A stretch of 64,000 bases of DNA, from positions 344,437,668-344,501,667 of the forward strand of contig CM048744.1 in the NCBI GenBank assembly GCA_026315105.1, given 5' to 3'. Positions within the stretch are counted from its first letter, which is position 1, and each line of letters starts with the position of its first letter. The notes beneath the pieces are model-generated. The model was not told the DNA's origin, did no database searches, and was given only the letters and a program-made list of their open reading frames with translations. Below, one piece after another: positions 23,881-34,449 of this stretch. This DNA comes from Locusta migratoria (lineage: Eukaryota > Arthropoda > Insecta > Orthoptera > Acrididae). A program made the position numbers and the translations under genes.

Positions 23881-24231
23881 ATGCTTTTCCTTATATCTTT
23901 CAACTGTGTTGCAGATATCATAGACAATTGCACTGATGAGGCGTTCACGTTCGGTGCAGATTTTCAATACGATGACTTCGACGATAAAGACGCTGCCATT
24001 CCACTACCGTCAGATTCGTCGAGCACTCTCATTGTTTCAAAGGAGCTTGGGCGTGGAACTGAGGTCGTCAGTGACAGTGAAAGCCGCTTTGATGATTTTA
24101 AATCGTCGAATACCACTTTGCCTGTCTCCGTAACAGAAGAATATATGAAACGAGGCGTTTGCGTTTTATACAGCGCGCCACAGCTGCAGTGGAAACGAAT
24201 GAGACAGTTTGCAACAATCAGTGTAATGTAA
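23881..24231 (+). CDS. Unidentified acidic ORF within the TIR element (possible exon)
   Basis: I do not recognise this protein. The 116-codon frame is continuous and ordinary-looking: a hydrophobic start (MLFLISFNCV), then an acidic segment (FQYDDFDDKDAAIPLPSDSS), a serine/acidic stretch (VVSDSESRFDDFKSS) and a basic end. A pyrimidine tract ending TTGCAG just before ATATCATAGAC (near 23914) looks like a 3' splice site, so the real exon could start at IIDNCTDEAF instead of the first Met. It lies between the TIRs, so it could be a captured host exon, a decayed element protein or chance. No start context or partner exon is certain. Confidence 0.35.
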   Translation: MLFLISFNCVADIIDNCTDEAFTFGADFQYDDFDDKDAAIPLPSDSSSTLIVSKELGRGTEVVSDSESRFDDFKSSNTTLPVSVTEEYMKRGVCVLYSAPQLQWKRMRQFATISVM

Positions 24232-24859
24232 TTTAATTTTCAATGCCGTTTATGCACATCATTTTGTTATGTGTAAAGCTGTCACTATTGAAATGGAGTA
24301 CACTTGAATGCGTTACAGTACATATGCTTCAGTTTGTAATATTATTTCGTCCTCCAGTTTCCTAGCTCTTCAAATTTCACATTTCGGGGGACTCGCTGTC
24401 GTCCCTTCATTGCACAGCACTTGGCGGCCGCAGCGAAGCGGGCCTTGTGAAGGCCAACGCGAGCACGCGAATGTTTAAAAGTTGTACTTTGAGGAGGCCG
24501 TAACTGCGTAGAATCTGAATAATGGCCCAATTTTCACGCGATATCGATTTCTAGAGTTGATATCTAGCTCACGTATTTTTTTCTCAAGAAGATATGAGGT
24601 CGAGTTGATGATGTTTTATTGTCAGAGGACGGCGCTATGGCCGGCAACGCATTTATAAAACACGTGTCAGCAGTGGCGTAGCTATGTCACCAAGGGCCCC
24701 GGGGCAAAAATGACATTGGGGCCCTCTTCACACTAATACTGTACAGACGCAAAACTACTTTATCAGCTCCTTACCGCCCACTGGAAGACATAATAAGACA
24801 AACCTAAATACTACTAAGTAAATTATTATGTGTCACGCAGCAGATAATATTTAATTGTA

Positions 24860-26470
24860 CTCTCTAATATAAGTATGAAAGTTTGTTTGTTTGTTATGCT
24901 TCTACGCAAAAATTACTAGGTGATTTGGATGAAATTTTGCAGAGGGATAGAGATAGAGTTAGACTTGCGTAGGACATACTGATGAAAATGCCCCATGGTA
25001 TACTTTTCGTTAGCGGTGACAGCAGGCGGTCTTTTGTCAGTGCCGACAACTCACTCTGGCTAAACTACTGCGCTGTTGGCTCATTTCGCTGATAGACCAA
25101 TCAAAGAAGGAAGATAGGGGAAATATTCGTGTAGTATGGTTTCATCAAAAGTAAGTTGCCGGATTTTGTTTGATGAAACGCTTTGGATTGAGCCGTGCCC
25201 TTACCAGGCGTCTTGAAGTATATTTTAGTGTCTGGCCAGGAAACAGTAGTAAGTAAAATAACTAAGTCGATATCTTAGCTTATTATCGTGACAGTAGGGT
25301 AGAGGGCAGCGTCTTGATGCACAATTCACTATTGAGACAAAGTAATTATTACATGAAACTTCTGATCCGTGAATTTAATTAAACCTTTAAATGGCAGAAT
25401 AAGCAAATAGTGTGCGGGTAGAAATGTACCTTAAAAGACTGCGTGAAGTGCTGAATTCTCACCATTACTTTAAACACAGTGAAGTTGTTTGTTTTTCACA
25501 CAGAAGAACTGAGCAGAATGCGGCGGAGGGTATAGTGTTAGTATGAACGTAAATTGAAGAGCGAATAGTTCTTATGGTATGGGAAGGCGCCGTTCCCAGG
25601 AAAAAGCCACAGAAGCCGAATCCATTTCCCGCCTACCATTGCTAGGTAACGTGTAGAAAGGTATGTAGATTCTGTTCGGTATTCCTTTCAGTATTAAACA
25701 TTTGTGGAAAATAAACATGCCTGTTTCCTGGCGCAACGCATTTAGTGGAAAATGCGCACTCACAAGGTCTGTTGCGCAGTACGTCATCTGTGATTTGTGA
25801 GGTGCACTGTGGAAGGGTCGGTATAACTTTGTAAAACACCTTGTAGTTTCCTTTTGCGACGTAATGGGGTAGACAGATTGGGGGTTCGCTTTCTCGCTAT
25901 TCCTTTTTGCCGGCGCACAAATAACGGCCATGCATGACCATTCCAGCGGTCTGCCCTTTCCCGCACCTTCTGCCTTCCACCCCTCCCCCACCCCTTCCTG
26001 CTGTCACCTGTCACATCCCCACAACAAATCATGTGGCCAATACTGTTCTACTGTACTTAAATGTGCTGTATCATTTAATATTTTGTCTTAGTCCATTCTG
26101 TTTAACAATAACTATATTAACATATTGGCTGCCAAAGTTATGCTTGGTTTACCGACATCCCCATAGACCATATACTTTTTTTTTCATATTCTTCTTTAGT
26201 TTGCTTGAAGTGAGCTATATAGGTACAAATAAGTTGAAAATATTGCAATTCAGTACCTTAGTTTATGTTATTATTATTATTATTTTAGTTACATATGACT
26301 CACATGGTGCCAGAGTGAAGTGCCAGGTGTGTCATTAGCTATGTCGCTAATAATTTTGGGTTGGTACTCCTGTAAGTCTTTCGTTCCAGAACATTATTTG
26401 CGTATTGTTACATTATTGTTTTTCTGCATTGTTACTACAGTCTTTATTCAGTGTTGTTTGCTCCGTAAGG
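24860..26470. other. hAT interior, mostly unassigned
   Basis: The segment near 24870-24990 (AAATTACTAGGTGATTTGGA, GAAATTTTGCAGAGGGATAG) resembles the 5' part of repeats that elsewhere carry Helitron-like ends, but no end is visible. A 139-codon minus-strand frame at 25991-25572 has no recognised motif and overlaps other frames. Confidence 0.35.
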
Positions 26471-26479
26471 TAAGGTAAA

Positions 26480-26835
26480 GCAAAGCAGTCAAAAATCCGA
26501 AGACTGGTTTGAACACCACAGTGCTTTACTAGGCATGGTCCTGTTTAGGGGTGGTACGCCGTTGCCTTCCTCCGACCTTCGAACTGACTTACCCAGCCAG
26601 TTATAGGGGGACCTACAGTTTAACGTGGGTTCCGAACCACAGTGCTACTCGGTATTTTTCACATAAGCAATACTGCCAGAGGTGAAAGAAGTGGAAAGTG
26701 ACAGATAAAAATCCTAGGACCAGTCGGGGATGGAACCTTTTTTTTTAACGTTTATTAAAATTTGATGTACAAATAACATTTCCCCAGGACCTTTGCATTA
26801 GTAGTCTGGCACTCTACCACTGTGTAACCGAGGCG
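26480..26835 (-). mobile_element. tRNA-derived SINE with an inserted T-rich segment
   Basis: On the minus strand the head reads TTACACAGTGGTAGAGTGC (A box), CCAGACTACTAATGCAAAGG, then GGTTCCATCCCCG (B box) separated by about 45 bases of T/A-rich DNA at 26738-26785. The body includes CGGAGGAAGGCAACGGCG and AGTAAAGCACTGTGGT. It lies inside the hAT element. Confidence 0.6.
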
Positions 26836-26849
26836 TACGTAACACAGTG

Positions 26850-27540
26850 ATATTGTAGCAGGAGAAAGCGTCTCGAAGAAGTTTTGTAGATGAACAAAGG
26901 CATGTACAGAAACTTTTAGATGAAGTTATGGACATAAGTGAAGAAGATGAAAATACTACTGAAATGGAAAATAAGAAGAATGTGTTGATGCTGAGCAAAG
27001 TTCATGGAGACGAAGAAGGTTAAGCTCAAAGCAAGAGGAGCACAAAGAAAAAAACCAGCAATGATAACTGAATATAGTCATTTACAGATCTCTCTCACCA
27101 AATGAAGTCCTATATTGCTAAGGCGTGGTGTGAAATGGTACAGGAATCTTGCATTTGAACTGTTGACAGGGTCAGCACTGGTAAACGCTTTTGTGATTTA
27201 TCGATACATCAACAATAAGATCATCTCAATCACAGAATTCAAAGAGGAAGTCACTTTGAGACTATCCATACAGATGCCGATGCCCCTGAGAAATCTCTCA
27301 CCGTAGCCACTGAGTTGCCTGCAGATTGTGCTGTTGTGAACATGGGAGCAGCAAGTCATAGGTGTATTGATCCTACGAAAAAATGAAGAATGAATTTGGC
27401 CGAGAGCAAGCTGTCAAGAAATGCAAACAAACTACATGGAAATGTAAGAAATTGTAATTCATATTTTTGCGAAGAGAGTTTCTTCATAAATCACAGTGCA
27501 TGCAGGTGTTAGAGATACAAAGTGGAATTGCCCAATTTTT
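26850..27540 (+). pseudogene. piggyBac-family transposase relic (C-terminal half)
   Basis: A block PAMITEYSH followed by LLRRGVKWYRNLAFELLTGS, ALVNAFVIYRYINNK and ISITEFKEEVTLRLS matches the C-terminal DDE region of PGBD4-like piggyBac transposases. A Cys/His-rich tail with CKKCNSYFCEESF then HSACR follows at about 27440-27510, as in the family's RING-like end. Stops and frame breaks are present and the N-terminal DDE motifs were not found. It is embedded in the hAT element, on the strand opposite the hAT relic. Confidence 0.75.
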
Positions 27541-28291
27541 TCAGTCAGTTTCACTGTTGTTGCAATTAGAGTTGGAGAATGTAATTAAAACTGTATGTGA
27601 TATACAATCTACTGTATAAGTAATATGTAACACCAAATAATAAATTATAAAAAAGGAAACTCCAATATGACTGGGCCATGTGAGCTACTGTATATATAAA
27701 TCACGATTTCAAGTGTCAATAACTACTCTTGAGCTCTTGAAAACTGGAGGCCACGAACATGATTTGTTACTGTGGGCCATAACGTACTGTAACACCAAGT
27801 CACAGCACGCTACTGTGAGTTACAACTGCACCACGGAGCTTTAAATGAAAAAATGTCCGTGAGTTGTATTTACTTCACGTGGCCCGAAGAGAAGACTTCC
27901 TATGACTTATATTTAACTCACGTTGCAGTCAATGTGTTAAAACATTGTTTTCGAAAAGTTGGGATTTTTTTCTATTTCTTGTAACACGAATGCTATTAGT
28001 CCTTGAAAAAAATTCATAGTTATTCTTCGCGCCGTAGTGTGTATCACGAACTTATTGAGTGGCGTTTTTCAAGTCGTAGGGATTTCATTCGTGTTTCCTC
28101 GCGCATCTAAGTCAGAATGAAAGAATACCTACAGGAGTAATAAAATGCTTCAAACTGTTAGATTGCAGATGTTGGCAAAGATATGATTTATGATAAGTAA
28201 TTATCGGTAAGCCTTTTCGTGACTGCAGTACATTACAGTAATGATATGGGTACACAGTTAAAAAGTAGTCAATTTTATTTTAACAATTATT

Positions 28292-28545
28292 TTACCATCT
28301 TTTCCTGGCTTCGGTTTTTGCAAAATCATCAATAAGGTCTCTTAAGTCTAGACTTAATGCAGCCTTGTTTTCGATTGCTATGAGTGCCAAAAGACCGAAT
28401 CGAGATTGAGCCATACTGTACCTCAGATGTGTTTTGATAATTTTTAATTTGCTGAACGACCTTTCGGCTGCTGCAAAAGCAAAAAACTGCGGTAAATACT
28501 TCCGTAGCCTCACTTTCTAATAATGCATATTTTGTTATAATCTCC
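28292..28545 (-). pseudogene. hAT transposase C-terminal dimerisation domain relic
   Basis: The minus-strand frame reads LPQFFAFAAAERSFSKLKII then KTHLRYSMAQSRFGLLALIA and IENKAALSLDLRDLIDDFAK. The ERSFSKLK...LRSTM..RL..LALL.IE pattern is the hAT family C-terminal dimerisation motif. Only this end is left; the catalytic region upstream (toward 29155) is not recognisable. It agrees with the hAT ends and TSD of the surrounding element. Confidence 0.85.
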
Positions 28546-28635
28546 TTACATATTTGGCGAACAGTCCATGTTGGGGGTCAATTTCGGCAGGAGAAATTAA
28601 AAGTCGAAATTACTTCATTCAACTAAAATATTATA

Positions 28636-28760
28636 TACAGTATAACGTCTATTATCCGAAGTAATATGGATATTCGGAAAACCGTTTTATTGGGCTATTC
28701 GAACTGTACACTTCTAATTGCCAATAAGAAGTACTGTACAGTAAATATTTACACTGTATT
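28636..28760 (+). repeat. Possible pogo/Tigger-like terminus
   Basis: ACAGTATAACGTCTATTATC then CGAAGTAATATGG resembles the termini of pogo/Tigger elements, and TACTGTACAGTA occurs near 28731. Only a fragment is visible and the paired end is uncertain. Confidence 0.35.
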
Positions 28761-29299
28761 TGGAGGAGCGCGATCCTTCACATTGTGCCGAGGCGCAACA
28801 CTTGGAAGACGCAGCTCTGATGCTGCCGCTAATTCTGCCGACTGAAGTGTGCCGATTGTTGGACACACTGACTGGCAGCTTCGCCTGTCAGCAGCGCCAC
28901 ATAGTGGCGTCTTGTGAAGGCCCAATTAGAAGCATTGTTCCGCCAGCCGGTGGCCCAGTGCGGCTACTGTGGGAAACTTGGTTTGAGGGGAAGGGAATAT
29001 GATGGACGATAGGGTGGGAGAGTAAAAAAAAATAAATAAAAATTCGACGCTCTACAGTGACTTTTTTCGATTGTCGCTCACGAAGGCCGAGGGGCCCTGG
29101 AGCTCGGGGGCCCCGGGGCACTGCCCCGCCTAGCCCTATGATAGCTACGCCACTGCGTGTCAGTCGCAGGCGTTAGATCAGTTATTGCTGTTTCAGTGGC
29201 AGGTTATCACGATTTACGTAAGTTCGAGCATGAGTTTGGCGCACGAGAAATGGGACAAATAATCTCCGAGGTAGCTGATGAGGTGGGAATTTTCCAATA

Positions 29300-29840
29300 C
29301 GACTATTTCACGGCAGGTAACGGAAAAGTGCTATGAGTGGACAGGGAATTGTATCTATGTTTCATAGATCTATAGAAGGCTTATGACCGTGTTCCTAGGA
29401 GGACGCTACTGTCAGTTCTTCAAGATTATGGCATAGGAGGCAAACTTCTGCAGGCAATTAAAGGGCTTTACGTAGACTGTCAGGCAGCAGTAAGAGTAGA
29501 TGCCACATGGTTCAGGGTAGTTTCATGGGCAAGAAAAGGCTGTAACCTGTCACCACTGTTGTTCATACTATTCATGGATCATATGTTGAAAACAGTAGAT
29601 TGGAAGGGCGGGATTAAAATAGGTGAAAACAAAATAAGCAGTCTCGCATATGCGAATGACAGTTGTATTGGCCGATTCGATTGACAGGTTGCAAACTAAT
29701 ATTTCAGATCTCGATCAGAGGTGCAACAATTATGATATGAGGATGAGCATCTCCAAAACAAAAGTAATTTCTGTGGGAAAGAGATTTAAACAGATTGAGT
29801 TCCAGGTAGACAGTTTCAAGTACTGCTACACATTTGAATC
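29300..29840 (+). pseudogene. RTE-like LINE reverse transcriptase relic
   Basis: KAYDRVPRRTLLSVLQDYGI (motif A region), GLYVDCQAAVRVDATWF, ARKGCNLSPLLFILFMDHML (motif B, normally RQGC), then SSLAYANDS where FADD/YADD is expected, so the active site is lost. Further blocks are SISKTKVISVGK and FQVDSFKYC. It is truncated at both ends and follows directly on the hAT right end. Confidence 0.85.
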
Positions 29841-30150
29841 GGAGCGGTAGCGAAAATGTCAGCATCCGGGGAGCGAGTCAAGGTGCCGGGGCCAAGACCA
29901 CGTCTCTATTTGGCTGGGATCACGTCATCCATCGAGGACGATACCTACCTCCTACCCTCCCCCACAAGCCTTATCCTTTCACTTCCGAGCGGCTGGAACT
30001 TCGCCCCCCGCGCGAGTGGGAACTGTTCGGTGAGGACGCTGGAGAAATCCTCCGAGAGTTTGACAGGGATATCTCAGAGGAAGAAGACGTCGTCAAAGAG
30101 TTTCCTGAGTAGTCGCTGGAGAAAACAACGAATATAATAAAGAAGAAGAA
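29841..30150 (+). other. GC-rich, doubly open segment of unknown nature
   Basis: Two overlapping plus-strand frames (29834-30112 and 29856-30137) stay open for more than 90 codons, with segments such as ERLELRPPREWELFGEDAGE and FDRDISEEEDVVKEFPE in one. The region ends in AATAATAAAGAAGAAGAAGA, like a retroposon tail. It may be the coding 3' end of another non-LTR element or a SINE. No family was recognised. Confidence 0.4.
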
Positions 30151-30713
30151 GACAAAAATTTCTCTTCTGAAGAGGCCACCACTGCCTACCAGACAGGAAC
30201 AGTAGGATTAGCTGTTAATGCTATAACTATTGTAAGCCGAGCTGACGAGAGCTTGAAAGGAAGACGATTCCATCAGCGATGACCTGCTGATGTAAACGTG
30301 TTCGTTTACCGAAATATATGGCCTTTGGGCACTTATACTCGGAAGTGAACCTACAAATTGTATCGAAAGTTGACATATCTGAGCACCGTATGTGTTTCTT
30401 GTCTTGTCTTATCGTGATAAACTGATACCTCACAAGTGAAATTTTCATTTAGAAAGCTGAACAGGTGGGGCTTAACAGCTTTGACATAATTTCAAAACTA
30501 CATATTGACCATAGCTGTTTATTTTTTCTCAATGCTACCGGTTTCGGTTAGATTTCCATTATCAAGCGTTAGCCTGAAGTAGATAAAAGTTATCAAAAGA
30601 ATTAGTCAACCATATAGAACATTAACAGAATAGTATGGTAAGTTACATGTGAGATACTTACATAGTTTAACTAATAGCTTAAATTGTCGTAACACAAAAA
30701 TTCAAAATTGTGT

Positions 30714-30940
30714 GCATATGCTTACATAACCTTTAGGTTAATATGTTTGTATATATATATTTTTATCATATTGACAAATTTCAAATGAATGCACACAATT
30801 GTCATGAATAAATATGATGTAGCTAAGCTAGAACACATTTTAATTTTTATTCATGACAATTATATGCAAAGGCTGACATAACCTTTTGGTTAATACGTTT
30901 GTATACATATTTTTAATCATAATGACAAATTTCAAATAAA
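30714..30940. repeat. Tandem duplication, ~155-bp period
   Basis: CATAACCTTTAGGTTAATA, GTTTGTATATATATATTT and ATTGACAAATTTCAAATGAA near 30730 recur near 30880 with about 10% differences. A copy of the short inverted pair ATTGTCATGAATAAA / TTTATTCATGACAAT lies between. Confidence 0.8.
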
Positions 30941-31931
30941 AGTCTTAAAAAAGATAGGTTTATCAATTGATTGACGTAATAAAAATTACCTTGATTTTTT
31001 ACTGCTGTAACTTTGTTATGTTAACACCGAAACAAGGATCTGCTGACAATGTTATCTCTTCATGCATTTATATCTGACAATAGCAAAAAGGCACCAGAAT
31101 GTTACTTTGTTTCACACGTTTTATTTTCGCTGTTGGACAATTAACTTAATATGCTATAACTATGCTGCTATAACTATGCTATGTTTACACTATCAAGTTT
31201 ATCACTTCAGAATTTTTATATTGAGATTAATAACAATAACACGACTATGTTGCTTTCAGTTTCATACTCTGTACTGTTTAACAATCAACTCAAAAGGTTT
31301 TGTAATTACGTTTTTCTTTACTTCATTATCTGAAATTACGTTTTTGTCAAGTAAATTAAATAATGTCATTCGATGTTTCATTTAGTGATGTAATGTATAG
31401 CTACAAATTGCAGAGCATGTTAACATCTCAGTTCCACAGTATTACATACTTACACAGTATATCATACTTCCACTTCATTATGTGTATAGCACTTGTTGAT
31501 AAACATAGCAATCACATTATTTACATCAATCATAGATCCTAATGAAGACCAAAGATGGTCATAGACATTGCATAACTGTACGTCCTATAATCTTTGCACA
31601 ATGAGATCCAATGTAAGAATGTTCGTTATCTTTGGTTTTAAAATAATTTTTTATTGCACACTCATCAATGAATGCTTCAGTTTGTAGCAGTAAGCCACTG
31701 TGGTAATATCAATAAGGAATAGAGTCTGTAACACTACATCGCAGTCATCGCATTGGAATATCCATTTCAGTACATTTAAATTTTATTAATTTTTGTAAGA
31801 GGCAGAATTTACGTATTTTTTTCAAAATTTTTAAGAAATCTGTTATATCTTTGTAAAGTTAGAATAGCTAAAGTCATAGAGTAACCGGGTCCGAACACTG
31901 CAATCACAGTTATTATTTGTCATAAATATAG

Positions 31932-31970
31932 TATAAATAGTAACCGCAGTAGCATTGGTCTCTCTCAGTC
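31932..31970 (+). promoter_or_regulatory. Candidate RNA polymerase II core promoter
   Basis: TATAAATA at 31932 is followed 33 bases later by TCAGTC, an arthropod initiator-like element (TCAKTY). It sits within the large inverted-repeat element. Chance occurrence in AT-rich DNA is quite possible and no coding region follows. Confidence 0.3.
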
Positions 31971-33159
31971 ATTGTTTTACGGTGTGTAAGATCTCTCTGT
32001 AAGCGTCTCGCGTAATTGTCTTGCAAAATAGTCTGGAATCATATACGTAATTATTTCGGAACTTTTTAATTCGTGTTTAAATTATTCCTACAGAAATTAA
32101 AGAAGTTGATAGTTAACAATGAATGATCGAAAGGTTACGCGACTGCGTAGTTACATTATCTATGGGCTTTAATTCGGGATTAGGCTACATAACGTAGAAA
32201 AATTCTGCCTCCCGTTGAGCTAGTTAATATTCAAGGGGACTTTAAAAGGAAAAACTGACAATTAATTTCATTGAGAAAGAATAGAGTGTATTAAGGAACT
32301 TTGATTTGGCTTTGGGAGAATATTTTGAACTTTGATTGTACCAGAGATATAATGAACTATCAATGTGAAGGAATATATTTTGAGAATTGTGTCTCAAATA
32401 ACGTGTGACTTTGTTCAGTGTATGTTGTAACTGTGTGCTTTTAAAGTGAAAAATATAACAGAAATTGTGTTTTAAAAAGTTTCTCGAAAACCTTACGTAG
32501 ATAGTACCCTTTCATCAAATCGATGATATTTGAAAATTACTTTTAAATAACATCCTAGACTGTGTATGAGATACGAATATGGAGGATAAATTTATTAAAA
32601 ACATTATTCAATAAAAAAAATCAAAGTTAAGGCCAATTAGCAAAGACTATTTTTCACGAAAGAATTAGTAATTAACTTCTTATGTGACGTACTTCTATAA
32701 AATGAACTACCGGGACAAATAAGATAAAAGTCTGAAAAAGATTTTGAAATTTAACTAAAAGCCCTGAGAGACAGAATTCTTATGCTCAAACATTTTAAAG
32801 GTTATCTAAAGGTTTTATTAGGTTAAAAAAAGATATGGTTCAGTTTGTACTTACTTAAAAACAAAAAGCCGTATTTGAATATACTAAGAATTGACACGCT
32901 TACCAACCTAAATTCCTGATGCACGACGCAACTAAAATTTTGAGAGCCTAGTAAACCAATACATCGACGATGACGAAAGCCTTGCAGATCATATAACCGT
33001 CGCCTACGATAAAAATATTTAAATAATGGAGTACCCACAGTACAAGTAATGACAACAAATACTTATTTTACAATTTTGAATTTTTGTGTTACGACGTGTT
33101 AAGCTATTAGTTAAGCTCTGTAATTATCTCACATGTAACTTACCATACCATTCTGTTAA

Positions 33160-34320
33160 TCTATATCTATAAATGTGAATGTCTGTTCGGTGTACGTTTA
33201 TCACATCTGAACCACAAAACATAAAAAGAGCTAAAAATTTGTACAGTTACTAATGTCTACCCGGGGAAGGCTTTAGACACGGTTTTATGGCAATCGGATA
33301 GCTATTTATCTATTTATATTAATGTGAATGTCTTTTCGGTGTACGCTTATCACGTCCGAACGACAAGACGCAGACACTTAAATAATTTTACAGTTACTAA
33401 TTTATACCTGAAGAAGGTTATAGGCAGGTTTTATAGCCATCTGATAGATATTTAGGAATTTGAAGAACATAATGCGAAGTGCGGAACAATAATTACTCTT
33501 TGAAAATTATATTTACTGTTTGAAAATGGTTTATTGGTTGCATTGTTGATTGAGGGTTGATAATGATAAATGGGTGGAGTATATTAGGATGGAAAGTTAT
33601 CGGTGTATATAAAATTCTACGTGTCTGTGTGTATGTTAATATTTCGCTCTGCAGCGAAAACAACAGAACGCATACGAATGGTCTGTGTGTAATTGTTGTC
33701 AGAAGTCTCCCGTTGTACACCATAGCAGTTCCATGCCGATAGCTATAAGGGGGTGGAAGATATGTTGGTTGAAAGTCGTCAAATTATAAAAATATTCGGA
33801 CTGAAGGCCAGCGCCTCTATAGCAAGAAGGTTACATACAGCGAAACGTGATGCCACAGACCATATCTTTGGTTTATGCGTGCTACAATGCCTTCAGCTCT
33901 ATCTCTGTAAGGATAAGCATACGAATAAGGAAATATAAGAATAAATAAAGCAGTAAAAATAAATTTCTTTTAACACATCGCTTTAAAAAAAATCGATTTG
34001 ACGTTAAGCGCATTAAATCAAGCAATCGATCTATGATATTATTACAGTCATTATTGTTGAATTTCGTGATTGGATTCTTCGAAACGAGTGCATTTTTACA
34101 TGTGATTTGGTCTACACTACTTACTTTCCTGATAAACGTAAATCATTAAGCACTTCACATAATTTTATTTGTTTATTTGAATGCTGATTAATAATTTTTG
34201 TTTCTAAAGAAGGTATTGTATTTCATTTCATCCTCCAAAACCCCTCATAGCACACTACTGAAAGCTAGCTTATCTATCATAATTAACCAACACGCGAGCG
34301 GAGCCGTGGGTTTAAGCTAG
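33160..34320 (+). mobile_element. Non-autonomous Helitron with an exact A|T insertion site
   Basis: It begins TCTATATCTATAAATGTGAA and ends CGAGCGGAGCCGTGGG then TTTAAGCTAG. The TC start, CTAG end and insertion between A (33159) and T (34321) without duplication are the Helitron rules. A CACG/CGTG-type hairpin precedes the end. The intact left arm of the host inverted repeat supplies the empty site (ATTAACAG and its flanks), proving the boundaries. Its first ~145 bases are duplicated in tandem (33161 and about 33305). No protein is encoded. Confidence 0.92.
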
Positions 34321-34449
34321 TGTTCTATATGGTTTACTAATGCATATGATAACTTTCATCTACTTCAGGCTAACGCTTGATAATGGTAATCTAACCGAAA
34401 CCGGTAGCATTAAGAAAAAATAAACAGCTATGGTCAATATGTCGTTTTG

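Larger units (their letters stand above)
23022..24615. mobile_element. DNA element with ~190-bp TIRs, disrupted by two SINEs
   Basis: Left arm AACATCATCAACTCGACCT through GAGCTAGATATCAAC, TTGGGCCATTATTCAGAT, CAGTTACGGCCTCCTC, TTTTAAACATTCGCG and CTGCGGCCGC is inverted at about 24420-24615. The left arm also contains a poly-A expansion (23048-23094) and is broken by SINEs at 23206 and 23457. The interior holds one acidic ORF and no recognisable transposase. Confidence 0.85.
24671..29155. mobile_element. hAT-type DNA transposon, 4.5 kb, composite
   Basis: The left end CAGTGGCGTAGCTATG and right end ATAGCTACGCCACTG are inverted repeats, followed inward by GGGCCCCGGGGC-type sequence on both sides. 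The element is flanked by a perfect 8-bp duplication CGTGTCAG at 24663-24670 and 29156-29163, the hAT hallmark. It contains a hAT dimerisation-domain relic (28292-28545, minus), a tRNA-derived SINE and a piggyBac relic, so much of the interior is secondary insertion or captured DNA. It is not autonomous. Confidence 0.93.
30493..34449. mobile_element. Large inverted-repeat element (~2.8 kb without insertion)
   Basis: Left arm 30493-30711 (CAAAACTACATATTGACCAT, AGCTGTTTATTTTTTCTC, GCTACCGGTTTCGG, GCGTTAGCCTGAAGTAGAT, CCATATAGAACATTAACAG, AGTTACATGTGAGATA, CACAAAAATTCAAAATTG) is inverted on the right at 34449-34321 and, after a Helitron, at 33159-33058. The arms are about 220 bases. The AT-rich interior has no recognisable transposase. 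Each arm carries the GATAATGG-CCGAAACCGG module. Confidence 0.9.

Noticed and set aside
25572..25991. 139-codon minus-strand frame as a gene
   Set aside because: Overlaps other open frames on the same strand, has no motif and lies in a composite transposon.
31062..31385. 107-codon frame in the large inverted-repeat element
   Set aside because: AT-rich, Phe/Leu/Ile-biased chance frame without motifs.
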